From the NCBI RefSeq assembly GCF_010119245.1, contig NZ_WNKG01000009.1, positions 1 to 64,000 on the forward strand: 64,000 nucleotides of DNA, written 5' to 3'. This document shows positions 1 to 12,400 of this stretch, one piece after another (within the stretch, counting starts at the first letter, position 1; each line of letters begins with the position of its first letter). The translations under genes and the position numbers were made by a program. The notes under the pieces are model-generated. The model searched no databases. It saw nothing but the letters and a program-made list of their open reading frames with translations, and was not told the DNA's origin. The stretch is from Cyclobacterium salsum. GTDB lineage: Bacteria; Bacteroidota; Bacteroidia; Cytophagales; Cyclobacteriaceae.

Positions 1-325
1 CCGGAGGGGGCATCATTTCGGATTCGTCGCTGCTCTCCAGTCTTTTGATCACTTCGGACGCGTTGGGCTTGCCGGGTACAATGGCATGGGCTTCGGGGTT
101 TTCCTTTAACGCCGCGTAAGCACTCTCGGCCAGGTCCAGTCGCAGTCCAGCTTCCCGCTTGTTTTCGTCCGGCCCATGGCAGGCATAACAATTGTCCGAA
201 AGAAGCGGGCGAACATGGAAATTATAGCTGATCTGGTCTGAAGTATCAAGTAATTCCTGATTCCGTTCGCTCGTTTGACATCCAGATATAAGAACTATTA
301 AAATTAAACTACTAATTATCCTCAT
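1..325 (-). CDS. planctomycete-type cytochrome c lipoprotein (PSCyt1 domain), 3' end beyond window
   Basis: Partial gene: 108 codons from an ATG at 325 remain open to the window edge. The protein opens with a short hydrophobic leader ending in Ser-Gly-Cys (Cys16), a lipoprotein signal. A heme site Cys-Tyr-Ala-Cys-His lies near residue 50, followed by a Gly-Pro-Asp-Glu stretch and, at the edge, Met-Met-Pro-Pro-Pro. That order matches the N-terminal cytochrome domain (PF07635) of proteins that continue with DUF1549 and DUF1553; those later domains are outside the window and are inferred. It follows the haloperoxidase-like gene by 135 bp on the same strand and may be the next gene of that operon. 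A periplasmic electron-transfer or substrate-oxidation role is likely, but the substrate is unknown. Confidence 0.85.
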   Translation of the reverse strand, partial: MRIISSLILIVLISGCQTSERNQELLDTSDQISYNFHVRPLLSDNCYACHGPDENKREAGLRLDLAESAYAALKENPEAHAIVPGKPNASEVIKRLESSDESEMMPPP

Positions 326-460
326 TGATTGCAGAAATAAACTTTATTACTAAGAAGAGATAAATACGAGGTGAATCTCATCTTGCCCCGATGAAATCTA
401 TTCGGAAATTTCCCACAAAAATCACTTAAGTAATTCGTTTTCATCCTTAAACCAACCAAG

Positions 461-1924
461 CTAATCTCCTGTATGGGCTTTATAAAAAGTCCATACTTCA
501 TTGGCAACATTTCGACCGAGTTCAAGGCCTTCCAGATTATCAGACTGGATGTGATAGCCCCCCAAAACTCTGGAAATACCGGCCATTTCAGCAGTTTCAG
601 TGAAGGTTGGAAAATTTAACACCACGGTATCTCCCAAAAAATCGGGTTCAGTCATGGCTCCGGCAATCAAGGTAACATTTTTTCCAAAATCATCGCTACC
701 TGTCCACAACCTAAGTGCCTCTGCGCAGGCACCACTTACGGCACTGTGTCCTGACACATAACTTGGGAATGGCGGACATAGGAAAACTTCCGGAGAATAA
801 GGACGCCATTTAGTACCCAACATCTTAGTCATACCTACTTTTTCACCACCCCAACCATGGATCATTTGGTCTCCAAAAATTTCATGGACCAATGCAAAGG
901 GCCTGGCATAATCGTAAAACATCTTAGAATCCCAGGCAGCTATAAACGCATCCATCGCTACTACCTGATTATAAAAATACATTTTCACATCTTGATCCAA
1001 GGTATGATTGTCCCGTTTCGAAACATCCTGCGCAAACCTAAGCCAATGCCCTGCCTGCTGGACGGATTGGGGTCCATCCCGCATGTACTCGACCAATGCC
1101 TTTTGATAATCTGTCAGATTGGACTGAACTTCTACTACTTCCTGAATTTCTATCCTTAATTTTTCAGACCCTATTTCGGGAGGGGGAACAGGACGAAATT
1201 GGTCTGCTGATTTGAGCCCAATTGGTTTGACGCTATCCCAAAAAGGAGTCAAGCATTCAGGCGCAAACCTACCTCCCTTGCCATCAGAAAAATATTTGGG
1301 TTGCCACCTGCCAAGGTCTACATTTTCATCGGCTGAATTGGTGGGTTTGTATCCGGTATAATTAAAATAGGGTGTTTGCGAAGAACCAGGCTCCTCACCA
1401 TAGTGATTAGAACCATCTCCCATCCGGGAAGCTATTACCTGGAACGCTGCCAAATTTCCGACTCCTTCGGGAGATTCAGGATCTTTGGAAACATTTGTGG
1501 GATCCAAACCCAAACTCAACATGAAATCTGTAAAAAGCAAGCTATCAGCAGGGTAATATTCCAAAAGTGTACGGTAAGCTGCATAACTAATAGCAACTTC
1601 CTTTTTTTTCAACGTTCTTTCCGCTAGGGTCTGCTTGGATACATTTTTCAAATAGACGGGTACTGCTTTGTTGTCATAAACAGACCAGGCGTCAAAGATA
1701 GAAACAAAAATCAAGGCCAGATAGCGGGAAGTTACTGTAGGCCGGGGGTTAAATCTCTCGGTATCATTTGCGGTAGCTTCCAAAGCAATGTGAGCCCATT
1801 TATAAGCTAGGTTATCTTCTCCTAAGGGGTTGTCACCTAAATTTGCTGAAGAGTTACTACCACAACCAGCAATTAATCCCAAATAAATAACTAGAAACAA
1901 GGAAAATAGCTTACTGCTCTTCAT
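461..1924 (-). CDS. vanadium-dependent haloperoxidase-like (PAP2 superfamily) lipoprotein
   Basis: 487 residues from ATG at 1924; the start overlaps the end of the upstream thioredoxin-like gene by 14 bp, so the two are translationally linked. The leader ends in Ile-Ala-Gly-Cys21, a lipobox. All residues that hold vanadate in fungal chloroperoxidase have counterparts with the same spacing: Lys334 and Arg341 (seven apart), Ser391-Gly392-His393 in a Pro-Ser-Tyr-Val-Ser-Gly-His context, and Arg452 and His458 (six apart). The family either oxidises halides with hydrogen peroxide or, in relatives, acts as an acid phosphatase; the sequence alone does not separate these. The mature protein should be tethered to a membrane facing the periplasm or surface. 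Expression probably follows the upstream SusCD genes. Confidence 0.9.
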   Translation of the reverse strand: MKSSKLFSLFLVIYLGLIAGCGSNSSANLGDNPLGEDNLAYKWAHIALEATANDTERFNPRPTVTSRYLALIFVSIFDAWSVYDNKAVPVYLKNVSKQTLAERTLKKKEVAISYAAYRTLLEYYPADSLLFTDFMLSLGLDPTNVSKDPESPEGVGNLAAFQVIASRMGDGSNHYGEEPGSSQTPYFNYTGYKPTNSADENVDLGRWQPKYFSDGKGGRFAPECLTPFWDSVKPIGLKSADQFRPVPPPEIGSEKLRIEIQEVVEVQSNLTDYQKALVEYMRDGPQSVQQAGHWLRFAQDVSKRDNHTLDQDVKMYFYNQVVAMDAFIAAWDSKMFYDYARPFALVHEIFGDQMIHGWGGEKVGMTKMLGTKWRPYSPEVFLCPPFPSYVSGHSAVSGACAEALRLWTGSDDFGKNVTLIAGAMTEPDFLGDTVVLNFPTFTETAEMAGISRVLGGYHIQSDNLEGLELGRNVANEVWTFYKAHTGD

Positions 1925-4022
1925 AGGAAGTATTGATTAAGTCAATGGCTTGCTCTGGTAAAGCAACCGGAAGTTTACAGGTATTATTTTTACAGACATA
2001 AATGAGGGTCTTATCCGAAACCAGCCTATTAGTAAATAACGGAAGATTACTTTCTTCTGCAGCGCCAACTATCAAGGTGTTGGGCAGGTGTATTTTGTTC
2101 AAACGCTGAATTAAGGCTTTCGAATTTTCTCCCACTACTGCTACCTCCATGTAGGGGTGAGAAATATGCATCAGCAATTCATTCCATTTCCCATAGGCCT
2201 GTCCATCAGAAAGGATATTTGGTACCATTGAAGCTACCATATTTTTGGACCTATCCAAAAAGGCTTTATCACCCAAAAGATGGCCGAGATGGAATAAGTT
2301 CAGTGCCATAGAAGCATTGGGAGAGGGTAAAACGCCGTCATGAGTAAGTACAAGCGGGGATATCATTTCCTCTTTCTGATTAAATCGGAACATACCTGTG
2401 GTCTCATCCGAAAATGTTCTAATCACATAGGAATTTAAGGCCACGGCAAGATCCAAGTGATCTTGATTCGTAGTCGCACCATATAACTTTATTAATGCCT
2501 CAATGAGAAACGCGTAATCTTCCAGAAATCCCGGTACATGATCTCCGCCTTCTTTATAGGAGTGAATTAGTTGGTTTCCCCGGAGGCTATTGGTTTGAAG
2601 AAAATCAAGAATTTCAAGTGATTTATTCAAATAGCTTTCATCTCCTAAGGCTGCATAAGCATCCAGGAAACCGATCATTAGCAGGGCATTCCAGGAAGTG
2701 ATGACCTTATCGTCTTTTCTAGGAAACGTACGTTTTTGTCGCGCATTCAGCAGCAGTGAATTCCATTTCGTTCGCATAGTCGCAAGCTCCTTAAACGGTA
2801 TTCCCTGATCCGATGCAAAGAAAGTATCTGATTTATTCCGGAAAAGAATCAGAGAACTATCGCCCAATACGCGTTGCGATGGAATTGAATAATAGGACGC
2901 AAACACATCATAATCATCAGTCAAGATAGATTTCAGTTCACGTTCTTCCCATACATAGTATTTTCCTTCAACTCCCTCTGAATCTGCATCCAATGCCGCA
3001 TAGTATCCTCCGGCGGGGTGTTTCATTTCACGTTCCAAAAAATCACTGATCCCTACCACGATTTCCCGATAGTTTCCCTCCTTAAATACCTTATAAGCAG
3101 TAGAATACACACGAAGCATCTGCGCATTGTCGTAAAGCATTTTTTCAAAATGCGGCACCTTCCAATAAGTATCTGTGCTATATCTAAAAAATCCTCCCCC
3201 CACCTGATCATAAATTCCACCAAAAGCCATCTTGTCCAAGGTGTTTCGGACATGGTCCTTGTATTCCTTATTCTTCAGTAGCCTCGAATAATTCAACAGA
3301 AAAGAAAGGTTTGTGGGCATCATGAATTTTTCATCTCCCCTATCTCCGCCCCAATCCACATCCCAAGAATTTTTCCACTTAATTACACTTTCCTCCAAAC
3401 TGGCTGCGTCGGTACCGTCAGAATTGGATACTGGAATTATTTTATTTGTTTCCTGAATACCCTTTGCCAGCATTTCTCCATATTCCGTTGCTTTTTGGGG
3501 TTCTTCCGTGTAAAATTTGTTTACATCAAGCAAAACCTGGGTCCACTGCTCACGCGTATGATACGTTCCTCCGTACAATGGATTTCCATTAGGCAATGTG
3601 ATCACATTGAGCGGCCAGCCCCCGCTACCTGTGATTAATTGAAGAGCAGTCATGTATACGTTATCAATATCGGGTCGCTCCTCCCTGTCGACTTTAATAT
3701 TAATAAAATGTGTATTCATTAGCTCAGCAACTTCCTCATTTTCGAAAGTTTCGGATTCCATTACGTGACACCAATGACAGGAAGAATATCCAATACTGAC
3801 CAATATAAGCTTTCCTTCAGATTTAGCTTGCTCCAAGGCTTCATTACTCCATGGCACCCAATTAACCGGATTATTGGCATGTTGCAGCAAATAGGGGCTG
3901 GTTTCGTGGATCAATGCATTGGAGCCCGAACGGACAGTCTCTGCTCGCTTTCCTTTATTGCAAGCTGTCAAAGCAATAAATAAAGCGAAAAACAAATAAT
4001 ATAGAATGGTGTACTCCTTCAT
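1911..4022 (-). CDS. DUF255 thioredoxin-like lipoprotein (YyaL/SPATA20 family)
   Basis: 703 residues when started at the ATG at 4022. A TTG 33 bp further upstream is possible, but the ATG places a clean lipoprotein leader first, ending Leu-Thr-Ala-Cys. The N-terminal domain has the family opening [10 protein letters not shown] and the redox motif Cys-His-Trp-Cys-His-Val-Met, which corresponds to thioredoxin CxxC. The rest fits the (alpha/alpha)6 barrel related to N-acylglucosamine epimerase-type folds (for example a Trp-Asn-Ala-Leu segment). Length is near the family norm of about 650-700 residues. Most relatives are cytoplasmic; a lipoprotein form inside a SusCD-linked block is less usual. 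The enzymatic role of the family is not settled; thiol redox chemistry is likely. Confidence 0.88.
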   Translation of the reverse strand: MKEYTILYYLFFALFIALTACNKGKRAETVRSGSNALIHETSPYLLQHANNPVNWVPWSNEALEQAKSEGKLILVSIGYSSCHWCHVMESETFENEEVAELMNTHFINIKVDREERPDIDNVYMTALQLITGSGGWPLNVITLPNGNPLYGGTYHTREQWTQVLLDVNKFYTEEPQKATEYGEMLAKGIQETNKIIPVSNSDGTDAASLEESVIKWKNSWDVDWGGDRGDEKFMMPTNLSFLLNYSRLLKNKEYKDHVRNTLDKMAFGGIYDQVGGGFFRYSTDTYWKVPHFEKMLYDNAQMLRVYSTAYKVFKEGNYREIVVGISDFLEREMKHPAGGYYAALDADSEGVEGKYYVWEERELKSILTDDYDVFASYYSIPSQRVLGDSSLILFRNKSDTFFASDQGIPFKELATMRTKWNSLLLNARQKRTFPRKDDKVITSWNALLMIGFLDAYAALGDESYLNKSLEILDFLQTNSLRGNQLIHSYKEGGDHVPGFLEDYAFLIEALIKLYGATTNQDHLDLAVALNSYVIRTFSDETTGMFRFNQKEEMISPLVLTHDGVLPSPNASMALNLFHLGHLLGDKAFLDRSKNMVASMVPNILSDGQAYGKWNELLMHISHPYMEVAVVGENSKALIQRLNKIHLPNTLIVGAAEESNLPLFTNRLVSDKTLIYVCKNNTCKLPVALPEQAIDLINTSYEEQ

Positions 4023-4072
4023 GTTTTGGGTGTTCAAGGCCTTTTTGGAAAGCAAGGATTTACCAGCAGAAG

Positions 4073-7000
4073 TTATGGATTAATCGGAGAAATAGCCGCA
4101 AAATTCAAGTTTTGCTTTCTTTCAATCCGGATAAGTTGAAGGAAGTCATTGTTTTTGGCAAATAAAACGCCCTCGTTACCATCGGCCAATTTCATCTTTT
4201 TGGCTGATTTTACTTCTCCCCGTATCATCAAACCGCTCTGATAGGGCATTTGGCTTTTGAAACCACCATTCCCGTCTCCTAGCAATACCCCTCCATAACT
4301 AGAATCATTTCTTGGCGTCTCTACTTCCGATCCATAAAGATTTCCAGCGTAAAGAATATCCAGGTATCCGTCTTCATTAATATCTAATGAAACAAAGGAA
4401 TTTATGGATGATATTTGAGAGAAAAAAGGTAAGGGGGTAATCTTAAAAGTGCCATCTCCCAGGTTTTCCAGGTACTGATGTTCAAAACTTTTTACCTCAA
4501 AATGCAACGATTTCTCGAGATCTTCAGAAGTATAAATCTGCTCCAAACTGGCGGAAGCATAGGATTTATAATCTTTAAATTTTGCTTTAATGGCTGGAAT
4601 CTGTTGGGAAGAGCATTCTCTCCCACGTACCGGAACCCTAACTCCCTGGTTCAAATAACTTAATACAAGATCATCCCTGCTATCATTATCATAATCATAC
4701 ACATATAGGCTAAAAGGAGACGCTTCACTTGCCTGGTATTTGTAATTTTTTCCAAGATTCCCGACGATAAAATCCATATCACCATCCTGATCAAAATCCG
4801 CCGCATGTAGACCAAACCACCAGCCGTTAGTATCCCCCAACCCCGAGGCTTCGGACCGGTTAATAAATTTACCACCTTTATTTTGTAGGTAGGTAATCCC
4901 CATCCATTCACCAACCAACATGAGGTCATCCAAATTATCTCCATCCACATCTACCCAATCTGCCTGGGTCACCATTCCCAAATTCAGTAAATCTGGAGCG
5001 ACTTCTTCGGTGACATCTACAAATTTTACTTCATCCTTACTACTATTATTTTTTAAAATACGACTTTTTGGTGTATGTGGATAATTTCTGGGTGTTACTC
5101 TACCTCCCACGAAAAGGTCCAAATCACCATCCTGATCTATATCCGAAGCAACTACCACTGAGCCACTTTCTCTCAAAATCGGAAGTGCCGATTCTACCTT
5201 CTCAAATACCCCGTCACCCTTATTTAAATAAAATTTATCTTGATAAAACTCATCCCCTGCTCTTAGCTCATTTCCTCCACACACAACATAAAGATCGGGC
5301 AATCCGTCTCCATTCGCATCAAAAAACAACGCCCCGACATCTTCCTGAAACCTGTCCGCTTTCCACAATTCCGGGAGTATCTCGGTAAAGGTCCCATTCG
5401 GGTTTTGGGTATACATTTTCCCTGCATCACCACTGGATCCCCCTATGTAAAAATCATCCAATCCATCGTTATTTATATCGTCCACTGCGAGTGCAGGGCC
5501 ATATTCCGAAATCTTGTGAGGGAGCAAAACCTGATAGTGAAAATCGTTAAACGTGTTTTCAGAATGTTTGTGATCCAATGATATGTCCGAAGTAATGTCC
5601 TTAAAAAAAGTAGGCGGCAGCTCTGCTTCAGCATCCAAGACTTCTACCGCATCGGATGCGTTAATCGTTATTTTCTGATTTACGGGCACATCATCCATAC
5701 TACTTTGAAGGCCGTTGGGCCAAAGGACCTTTATTCGATTTACCGAGACCGCCTTCCCCACGCCAAAATGAATAGTAGGATCCACAGAGGATTGAAAACC
5801 CCTCGTCAAGGTGAGTTCCTGGTATTGCGTCATCGAATCCGTTTCCAGCCAAATTTTCGCGCCAAGCCCCAAAGGATTCGTAACATTCCCTTTTAGCTCA
5901 ATTTGTAAAAAATTAGCAGTTGCCAATTTATTGGCTTCATTTTCATAAATGCTTGCCTGATCATCCAGGTTATTGATCACTAAATCTAAATCCCCATCGT
6001 TATCCAGGTCCGCGTAAGCTACACCGTTTGAAAACCCGTTAAAATTAATTCCCCAGTTTTCGGATACATCGGTAAAGGTTAGATCTCCCTTGTTTTGAAA
6101 GGCGAAATTCTTGATTTTTTCAGATGGTATTTTTTTGGTTAAATCAAGCGAATTCCCTTCTTCAAAATTTTGAACCTCATCACTCCTAAAATAATCACTG
6201 TTGTTAATATCCCTTCTTACTCCATTGGTAACATAAATATCCTTAAAACCGTCATTATCAAAATCAGCGAAAAGAGAAGCCCAGCTCCAGTCTGTTGAGG
6301 ACACCCCGGCCATTTTACCTATGTCTCCAAACCGAGGCAGACCGTTGCCATCATTGCCCATGTGCAGTTGGAGTGTATTTATGGAATATTGATGATGCAT
6401 GTCGTTTTTGACCATAGAATAAAACCGCTCCGGATCCATGCTATCCATATTTTCCTTTGCCCTGCGGTAGCTTTTTGGCATCATATCCACCTGATAGATA
6501 TCCAGGTAACCGTCATTATTGAAATCCGCTGCATCCGTTCCCATTCCAAAATAGGAGGTATGATTGGTTAGGTCCAGATTAAAATCCGTGAATGTACCAT
6601 CCTGATTATTGATATAGAAAAAATCAGGTGTACTAAAATCATTGGATACGTACAGATCTTGCCAACCATCCTGATTAAAGTCTCCCACAGACACGCCCAA
6701 TGACAAGCCATATTTATCAAGTCCGGCTTCCCTTGTCTTATTTGTGAAGTTTCCATTTCCCTCATTTCTATAAAGCCGGTCGCTCCGGTGATAGGGTGCC
6801 GCATACTGGTAGGTCAGGTATTCTACCATACTGGTACGAGATGGCACAATCGGATAATTGATGACATACAGATCCTGTAGCCCATCCCCGTCGTAGTCAA
6901 AAAAAACAGCCTGCGTGCTATTCCCTTCATCGGCAAGACCGTAGGCTTCTCCCATTTCAGTAAATGAGGGGATATCCCCTTCCTTGGCATCGTTAATGAA

Positions 7001-7477
7001 TAGGAGGTTTTTTGTTGTCTCCCATTTACCGGAAACGCTCACATAAATATCCAACCATCCATCCTGATTGGCATCACCCACGGTTACTCCGGTCATCCAC
7101 CTATCGTCGCCGGCTACTCCGGCAAGCTCCGTTACGTCTTCAAATTTCAAATCACCTTTATTGAGGTATAGTTTATTAGGAACCATATTCCCTGTAAAAT
7201 AGAGGTCTTGTAAACCGTCATTGTTAAAATCCCCTACAGCTACTCCCCCTCCCATGTAGATATACATGTAGTTAAAATAGTTTATTGAATCATTTTCGGT
7301 CAGCTCGTTCGAGAAGTCGATTCCTGTGGCATTTGAGTGGAGTTCATTGAATAATGTTCGTTCATCGGTAGAACTACCACATCCCCCTAGTAAACACAGT
7401 AAGGCAACTGGTAATAAATTCCTCGTTTTACGGACTATTTTATCCTCTGAGCACCTGGTAGACAAGCCGTTTTTCAT
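4073..7477 (-). CDS. FG-GAP/VCBS repeat lipoprotein with ASPIC/UnbV domain
   Basis: 1134 residues from ATG at 7477. The leader runs to Leu-Leu-Gly-Gly-Cys, a lipobox. About fourteen copies of a short motif of the form Asp-x-(Asn/Asp)-x-Asp-Gly-x-x-Asp-(Leu/Ile)-Tyr are seen, each a calcium-binding FG-GAP loop. They fall in two groups, roughly residues 75-500 and 650-1090, suggesting two beta-propellers. Between them (about 520-600) lies an ASPIC/UnbV domain with the expected Gly-Leu-Gly-Ala-Lys-Ile and Leu-Trp-Pro-Asn-Gly features. It follows SusD by 125 bp and precedes the thioredoxin-like gene by 50 bp. A surface or periplasmic binding or scaffold role is inferred. Large FG-GAP/ASPIC proteins of this kind are common near SusCD pairs in marine Bacteroidota. 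Confidence 0.9.
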   Translation of the reverse strand: MKNGLSTRCSEDKIVRKTRNLLPVALLCLLGGCGSSTDERTLFNELHSNATGIDFSNELTENDSINYFNYMYIYMGGGVAVGDFNNDGLQDLYFTGNMVPNKLYLNKGDLKFEDVTELAGVAGDDRWMTGVTVGDANQDGWLDIYVSVSGKWETTKNLLFINDAKEGDIPSFTEMGEAYGLADEGNSTQAVFFDYDGDGLQDLYVINYPIVPSRTSMVEYLTYQYAAPYHRSDRLYRNEGNGNFTNKTREAGLDKYGLSLGVSVGDFNQDGWQDLYVSNDFSTPDFFYINNQDGTFTDFNLDLTNHTSYFGMGTDAADFNNDGYLDIYQVDMMPKSYRRAKENMDSMDPERFYSMVKNDMHHQYSINTLQLHMGNDGNGLPRFGDIGKMAGVSSTDWSWASLFADFDNDGFKDIYVTNGVRRDINNSDYFRSDEVQNFEEGNSLDLTKKIPSEKIKNFAFQNKGDLTFTDVSENWGINFNGFSNGVAYADLDNDGDLDLVINNLDDQASIYENEANKLATANFLQIELKGNVTNPLGLGAKIWLETDSMTQYQELTLTRGFQSSVDPTIHFGVGKAVSVNRIKVLWPNGLQSSMDDVPVNQKITINASDAVEVLDAEAELPPTFFKDITSDISLDHKHSENTFNDFHYQVLLPHKISEYGPALAVDDINNDGLDDFYIGGSSGDAGKMYTQNPNGTFTEILPELWKADRFQEDVGALFFDANGDGLPDLYVVCGGNELRAGDEFYQDKFYLNKGDGVFEKVESALPILRESGSVVVASDIDQDGDLDLFVGGRVTPRNYPHTPKSRILKNNSSKDEVKFVDVTEEVAPDLLNLGMVTQADWVDVDGDNLDDLMLVGEWMGITYLQNKGGKFINRSEASGLGDTNGWWFGLHAADFDQDGDMDFIVGNLGKNYKYQASEASPFSLYVYDYDNDSRDDLVLSYLNQGVRVPVRGRECSSQQIPAIKAKFKDYKSYASASLEQIYTSEDLEKSLHFEVKSFEHQYLENLGDGTFKITPLPFFSQISSINSFVSLDINEDGYLDILYAGNLYGSEVETPRNDSSYGGVLLGDGNGGFKSQMPYQSGLMIRGEVKSAKKMKLADGNEGVLFAKNNDFLQLIRIERKQNLNFAAISPINP

Positions 7478-7526
7478 TTAAAATAGCATTTTTTGAATAA
7501 GACCTTTTTCAACTATTTATGCAAAA

Positions 7527-7575
7527 TTTCCACAGAGATAGAAAAGCCGGTATCCCTTTCATATCTCTGTGGAAA
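7527..7575 (-). terminator. perfect 14-bp inverted repeat after susD
   Basis: Bases 7527-7540 and 7562-7575 are exact inverted copies (TTTCCACAGAGATA and its complement) around a 21-base loop whose ends (GAAA/TTTC) can extend the pairing. On the minus strand the hairpin is followed by AAATTTTGC rather than a long T-run, so it may be a partial terminator or an RNA-processing/stability element separating susCD from the downstream genes. It lies wholly in the 125-bp gap. Confidence 0.6.
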
Positions 7576-7602
7576 AAAGTCAGTTCTAATTAAACCAGAC
7601 GA

Positions 7603-9450
7603 TCAATCTCCGTATCCCGGGTTTTGCTGAATATTATTATTGCTACGTTGAATCTCTTCTCTTGGAATCGGAAAGCGATAGTAATAATCTCCAGGCCATG
7701 GGAAACGCGGGTCTGACTCAATAACCTCTCCATAGGTATAGTGCAGGGTACCCATTAAATCCCCTTCCTCTGCGGTGGACCAATCCATCGTAACACTGCT
7801 AAGTCCCCTTATTGGGTTCATATCGATATTTCCAGGGGCGGCTTTCCATCGTAACAGGTCCCAAAAACGCATGTCCTCCAAATGTAATTCGATGGCACGC
7901 TCGTTTCTGTAGTCCCGGATCAAATCATCGCCTGAGCTGGTAATATCGGGCATATTCACTGACGGTCTTTGCCGCACCCTATTTATATATTCTCTTGCCA
8001 AATCTTCATTACCCAATGCAATTTGAATTTCTGCGTAATTCAAGTAGAACTCAGCCAGACGCATGAATACGGTAGTTTGGCTGTAATCAAAATCGAAACT
8101 TGCTCTAGGTCCTTGAAAGTCCAACAATTTTTTAAACGTATAGCCTGTCTGGACTCTCCAGTGAAACGGTGTCAGTCCTTTCACCCAATACGTTTTTGAA
8201 TCCCGTCCAAAATCAAAAAGGGTCTGATTATTTATCGGATCTATTTTATTTGGGTTTTCATAGGGCGGTTGGTTATCGGGATTGGGATTAGCATCCTCCC
8301 AATATTCATACAATCGCTGGGTACTTTTGGACCCATCGATGATATTTACTGGACCAGCCCCAGGATATAAAATATAGCTGTAATACCTTGGATCCCTGTT
8401 TACATTTGGATTTTGCTCATCGTAACCGGAAGAAGGGTTAACAGTCATTCCGTCCGGTAAATAAGGATATTCTCCATTTTCCATTTGAAACATATTAATA
8501 AAATGCTGGGTGGGCATCAAACGTTGTCTGGCATCAAAACCGCTTGGCCAATAATCGTAATTATAGCCCCAGTCAGGAATCCTTGATCCAGCCGTATAGG
8601 TCCTGCCAAAAATGGTTTCGTTCGTTTCCAGAGGCTGCAGAAACAATTCCTCGTGAGTTGGGTGCAAGGTAAAACCCGCATCGATTACGGCTTTTGTGGC
8701 CGTAGCGGCTGCCTGCCATCTACTCATGTCATTGGTTGGGTTATTAAGTGGACTGGCCATGTAAAGCAACATCCGGGCTTTTAAGCCCATTGCGGCTTCT
8801 TTACTTACTTTTCCGGCAGCGGGTGTTGCACCATCCAATAGATTAATTGCCAGTTCTGCTTCATCCAATACAAACTGAGCACATTCTTCGTAACTGTTTC
8901 TGGAAACATCAAAGGACTCGTCACTTAAGCTAAAGCTTTCAGTGATTAACGGCACCCCTCCAAAGGTTCTGACCAGTTCAAAATACATCCATGCTCGGAG
9001 GAAATGGACTTCACCCCTCATTCCATCTAATACCTCTTGATCGATGGTTGATCCTTCTATTTTTTCAAAGAAAATATTGGCTCTCCGTATGAAATCGTAT
9101 TCCTCAGCCCATATATTCGTCAATTGGGTGATGTTATCCGGGGTGCTATTTCCTTCCAGATATTGCCGTATTCCAGCAGACCGGTTGTGTGTATCTGGGG
9201 CAGAAACGGCGATATCTGTCATTCCAATGTAGCCACCGCTTCCAGGGCTCCAGTGTGGCTTAATTCCATTATACATGTTGTACACGTAATTCTGAAGAAA
9301 GGTAGGATCCGTAAACACGTTTTCCTCAGATATCGCATCCAAAGGTGTAACCTCCAGGAGATCTTCGTTGCAGGAAAAGAATATAGACCCAATCAAAAGC
9401 AGGGAAAATAACGTTTTCATCAGGTTGCTTTTTTCAATTCTGTTTTTCAT
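7603..9450 (-). CDS. SusD/RagB-family nutrient-binding outer membrane lipoprotein
   Basis: 615 residues from ATG at 9450. A TTG at 9483 lies inside the end of the SusC gene and is rejected; the ATG lies 10 bp after the SusC stop. The leader ends in Phe-Phe-Ser-Cys-Asn-Glu-Asp, typical of SusD export signals. The N-terminal part shows the TPR-like helices of the family (for example Leu-Arg-Ala-Trp-Met-Tyr-Phe-Glu-Leu), and the C-terminal part has the usual Asn-Glu-Arg-Ala-Ile-Glu-Leu and Arg-Phe-Trp-Asp-Leu-Leu-Arg-Trp segments. SusD proteins form the lid over the SusC channel and capture large substrates. With no glycoside hydrolase or sulfatase nearby, the ligand is not predictable and may be a peptide, glycan or other polymer. 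Confidence 0.95.
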   Translation of the reverse strand: MKNRIEKSNLMKTLFSLLLIGSIFFSCNEDLLEVTPLDAISEENVFTDPTFLQNYVYNMYNGIKPHWSPGSGGYIGMTDIAVSAPDTHNRSAGIRQYLEGNSTPDNITQLTNIWAEEYDFIRRANIFFEKIEGSTIDQEVLDGMRGEVHFLRAWMYFELVRTFGGVPLITESFSLSDESFDVSRNSYEECAQFVLDEAELAINLLDGATPAAGKVSKEAAMGLKARMLLYMASPLNNPTNDMSRWQAAATATKAVIDAGFTLHPTHEELFLQPLETNETIFGRTYTAGSRIPDWGYNYDYWPSGFDARQRLMPTQHFINMFQMENGEYPYLPDGMTVNPSSGYDEQNPNVNRDPRYYSYILYPGAGPVNIIDGSKSTQRLYEYWEDANPNPDNQPPYENPNKIDPINNQTLFDFGRDSKTYWVKGLTPFHWRVQTGYTFKKLLDFQGPRASFDFDYSQTTVFMRLAEFYLNYAEIQIALGNEDLAREYINRVRQRPSVNMPDITSSGDDLIRDYRNERAIELHLEDMRFWDLLRWKAAPGNIDMNPIRGLSSVTMDWSTAEEGDLMGTLHYTYGEVIESDPRFPWPGDYYYRFPIPREEIQRSNNNIQQNPGYGD

Positions 9451-9460
9451 AACTTTTTTT

Positions 9461-12400
9461 TTAAAAAGAAAGATTAAGACCAAAACCCAATGTTCTCATA
9501 TTCGGATACGTTCCACCTTTTCCGCTAAGGAACTCAGGATCCCCCGCACCAAATTCTGCCAGATTATTATAAATCATGAATAAATTTTCTCCTGACAAAT
9601 AAATTCGTAAACCCGAAATACCGATTCTTTCCATGAGATCACCCGGTAAATTATATCCCAATTCAGCGGATTTAAACCGAACCCACCTTGAATTATGATA
9701 CCAGAAATCATTGTTTTCTGCAGCAAACCCTACCGGGCGAATTCTTGGAAGAATGGCATCGACATTTTCCAGATCGTAGGTATTGTTGGCGACATAGGCA
9801 AGCCCATTTCCGTTGGCTCCCGTATCAAATCCATTATCAAGCCTGAACTTGCCCCCGTCTTGACCCTGAAGCAACATCGTCAGATCAAAGTTTTTAAAAT
9901 CAAACCCAATGGTCATTCCAAATTGAGATCTCGGAAATGCGTTAATATTGTACCGATACCGGTCATTTCCGTCAATAACTCCATCATCGTTTAAATCATT
10001 AAAAATAAGGCTACCTAATGTGGCATTAGGGTAACTGACATAAGAATCCAAATCATCCTGCGTGCGATAAATGCCAATGGCATTATACACTAATTCAGAA
10101 CCTATTGGCCTACCTTCCAGGTTTTGATAGGGTTCTGCCTGAGGTACTTCATCAAAAAAGATGATCTCATTGTCGTTAAAGGAGTAATTGGCATTTATCC
10201 GGTAATTAAGCAGACCGATATTCTCCCTGAATCCCAACTGAAACTCAATTCCGTGACTTTTCATCTCCCCGATATTCTCATCCGGTAAGATTAGTCCTGT
10301 ATATCCAGGGATAGATGCTTGTCTCCTACCCAAAATATTGGTTGTATACGTTCTGTATACATCCATTTCGAAAGATAACCTGTCCTGCATAAAGCCAAGT
10401 TCCAGTCCGATATCCGTCGATTCGGATACTTCCCAGGTAATGTTTGGATTTGGTGTAGTCAATGCCGCTATCCCCCGCACGTCGTTTCCATTTACTACCC
10501 AACCGGCCCCATAACCAAAGCGACCAATATATTGGAAAGGGTCTACCCGGTCATTTCCTAATTTACCCCAAGATGCTCTCAGTTTCATATTGCTGAATAG
10601 ATTGTCAGACATAAATGCCTCTTCACTAACCACCCATCCTGCTGATAAGCCGGGGAAAAAACCCCACCTCGTTTCTTTTGGAAATATAGGGGAGCCATCA
10701 TACCTAAAATTAAATCCGAACAAGTATTTATTACTGAATTCGTAATTCAGTCGCCCGAAATAATTTTGCCGGGCATTTTGGCTGGCACCTCCACTATTGT
10801 TCCATTGACTCCTGTTTTCACTGCCTGCAAAAAGTTGGTCAATTTGCGGGGAGTCAAATCCAAGCCGTTGCGCCCAAAAGAAATTATCATCATAGGTCAT
10901 TTGTTCGTACGCGACAAATCCACTTACCCTATGATCCGTATTGATAATTTTGTCATAGGCAATTTTTGAATTTAAGGTAATCATGGTGCTTTGAGAAAAA
11001 TCTTCCCTTAGCCCAATGTCTTCCACCGTTCTGGATGTTCTTTTTACAATATCTCCTGTTGCGTTCCGCTCGTAATAGTCCCATACATAATCAAAGGATT
11101 TATTATAGTTGAACGTCTTGACAATAGAGGCAAAACCGTCTACAGATAAGCCCTCGACAAATGGAATCTGGTATTTATACCTAAAAGTACCATTGGCAAC
11201 ATCCCCGGTATTTCTTCTATACCCCGGACTCAATAGCCGGGCGGCGGGATTTAAATGAGACCAACCTTCGCCTGGATACCTGTAATCCCCCCCGATGTAG
11301 GCTTCCTGTAAAGGGCTGGTGGAAGCAAATGCCCCAATGGCACCCGACCCACCTTGAGGAGATTGGGTGAATTTTTGGCGAATCGATAAATCAATACCAA
11401 CCTCCAAATCATCCGTGACCGTTACATCCAGGTTTGCACGAACGTTGTATTGTTTGAGTTTGGTGATATCATCTGCCCGCAGAATGCCGCCTTGATTCAC
11501 CATGCCTACAGAGGTAAAGTACCGAATACGGTCCGAACCTCCCCGCATGGTTAATGACTGCCTGGAAATGGTGGCAGGTGGATCTACCAACGCATCCCAC
11601 CAATCTTCCGCTCGTCTGTCTCCGTTCCGAAAAGATTCCACTAGATCATCCGGAAAAACCGGACCAGCACCCTCAAGTACTCTATTCCGATTGAGAACAT
11701 CCATGTAGTCAAAAACACCGGCCGACTTTACTTTCATTGTCGGCGACTGAAACAGGTGGGAACTGGAAAAGTTGAACGATGGCTTCCCTGTTTGTCCACG
11801 TTTGGTGGTTACCAAAATAACTCCACCAGCAGATTGGGCACCATAAATGGCAGCTGAAGCATCTTTTAACACGGAAATAGACTCAATATCATTGGGATCC
11901 AGTCGATTCAAACCATCGGGGTCTGCATTGGCCACTCCATCGATGACAATTAGGGCTGAATTGTTTCTAGTAGTATTGAATCCTCTAACAAGAATCTGAG
12001 CATCGTCAAAACCGGGAACCGCACTTCGCTGGTTAACATAAAGACCTGCAAGCCTTCCGGATAGCGCATTGGATAAGGAAACAGCCGATGATTTCTTCAC
12101 TTCCTCACCGGAAGTTTGGACTACTGCATTGGTAAGTTCAGATTTCTTTTGTGTGCCATAACCCAGAACGATAACCTCATCTAATGCCTGTGCACTTTGC
12201 TCCAGGGTGATGTCAATTGTAGTTTGATTTCCTACCTCTACGGTCTTTGATTCAAAACCGATAAAGGAAAAAACCAGCGATGAGCCCTCAGGAACTACAA
12301 TGGAATACTTTCCATCCATATCCGTGGCTGTTCCTGAATTGGAACCGGGTACAAAGACAGTTACGCCTGGAATGGGATCCCCATTTGCATCTACCACTGT

